From contig DUVX01000041.1 of the NCBI GenBank assembly GCA_012840855.1, forward strand, positions 1 to 45,726: a stretch of DNA of 45,726 bases. Reading direction: 5' to 3'. Position 1 is the first letter of the stretch. The number at the start of each line of letters is the position of its first letter. Positions 45,442-45,726 of this stretch are shown here, piece by piece. Below the pieces are notes generated by a model that did not search any database, was not told where the DNA came from, and saw nothing but the letters and a program-made list of their open reading frames with translations. The position numbers and the translations under genes were made by a program. This DNA comes from Bacillota bacterium. GTDB lineage: Bacteria; Bacillota; Dethiobacteria; DTU022.

Positions 45442-45615
45442 AGGAAAGGCTCCCGGGAGATGGAACGCCTGTCTACCTGCTTCAGGCGACCTGGAGATTG
45501 CGTTGAGCGGCTGAAAGGACCGGCGAAGCAAAGAGCGGAGACGGACCGTCCTGCCGCAGGCGGGACGCCGAAACTAAGCCTGAAAGGCGGATGTTGAGGG
45601 CAGTCCGGCGCAGAG

Positions 45616-45726
45616 CTGCAGCTGAGCCGCTCCCCTTTCCCGCGAAGAAGCTCGACAGAAGCCTGACAGCAGGTGGAGTAATGAACTAGCGACGGTCCTG
45701 GGGGTAAGCGAGGGCCGGGTTCCCCC
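45616..45726. repeat. direct repeat copy 2 (reaches the window edge)
   Basis: Matches 45181..45286 apart from a short indel and two visible substitutions (GTGATGAACTGGCG vs GTAATGAACTAGCG). Confidence 0.93.

Noticed and set aside
45442-45726. Group II intron or retron RNA
   Set aside because: Sequence looks structured, but I could not identify a convincing domain V, GUGYG boundary or reverse transcriptase; left as an unclassified repeat.

Overview
This 45.7 kb window looks like a chromosomal segment from a spore-forming, probably acetogenic or syntrophic Firmicute (inferred from the gene families present). Every convincing protein-coding gene is on the minus strand. Reading from high to low coordinates, the main blocks are: a repeat-rich region (45.2-45.7 kb); the spoIIAA-spoIIAB-sigF / dodecin / spoVAC-AD-AE-AF sporulation block; a DHH-CBS-CCA tRNA nucleotidyltransferase, an M50 protease, trpS, scpA/scpB, ytfJ, dacB, spmA/spmB, an FAD oxidoreductase and a pseudouridine synthase; a NarX-type kinase with a LuxR-type regulator and an output-less double-receiver protein; a YtrA-type GntR regulator with an ABC-2 transporter; a second double-receiver protein followed by an FdhA/NuoG-like, NuoE, NuoF::GltD, MetV, MetF cluster; a corrinoid methyltransferase operon with its own GntR regulator; a cobalamin-riboswitch-controlled B12/Fe-siderophore ABC transporter; and cmk-plsC-ispH::rpsA-fni. 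The most interesting system is the MetF/MetV cluster. It encodes a predicted pyridine-nucleotide-linked methylene-THF reductase complex whose FdhA-like subunit has Tyr-Tyr where formate dehydrogenases have the catalytic (Sec/Cys)-His pair. It lies directly behind a double-receiver protein with a degenerate first receiver, whose paralog is encoded next to a sensor kinase about 3 kb away. All assignments come from reading motifs by eye; no database search was run.
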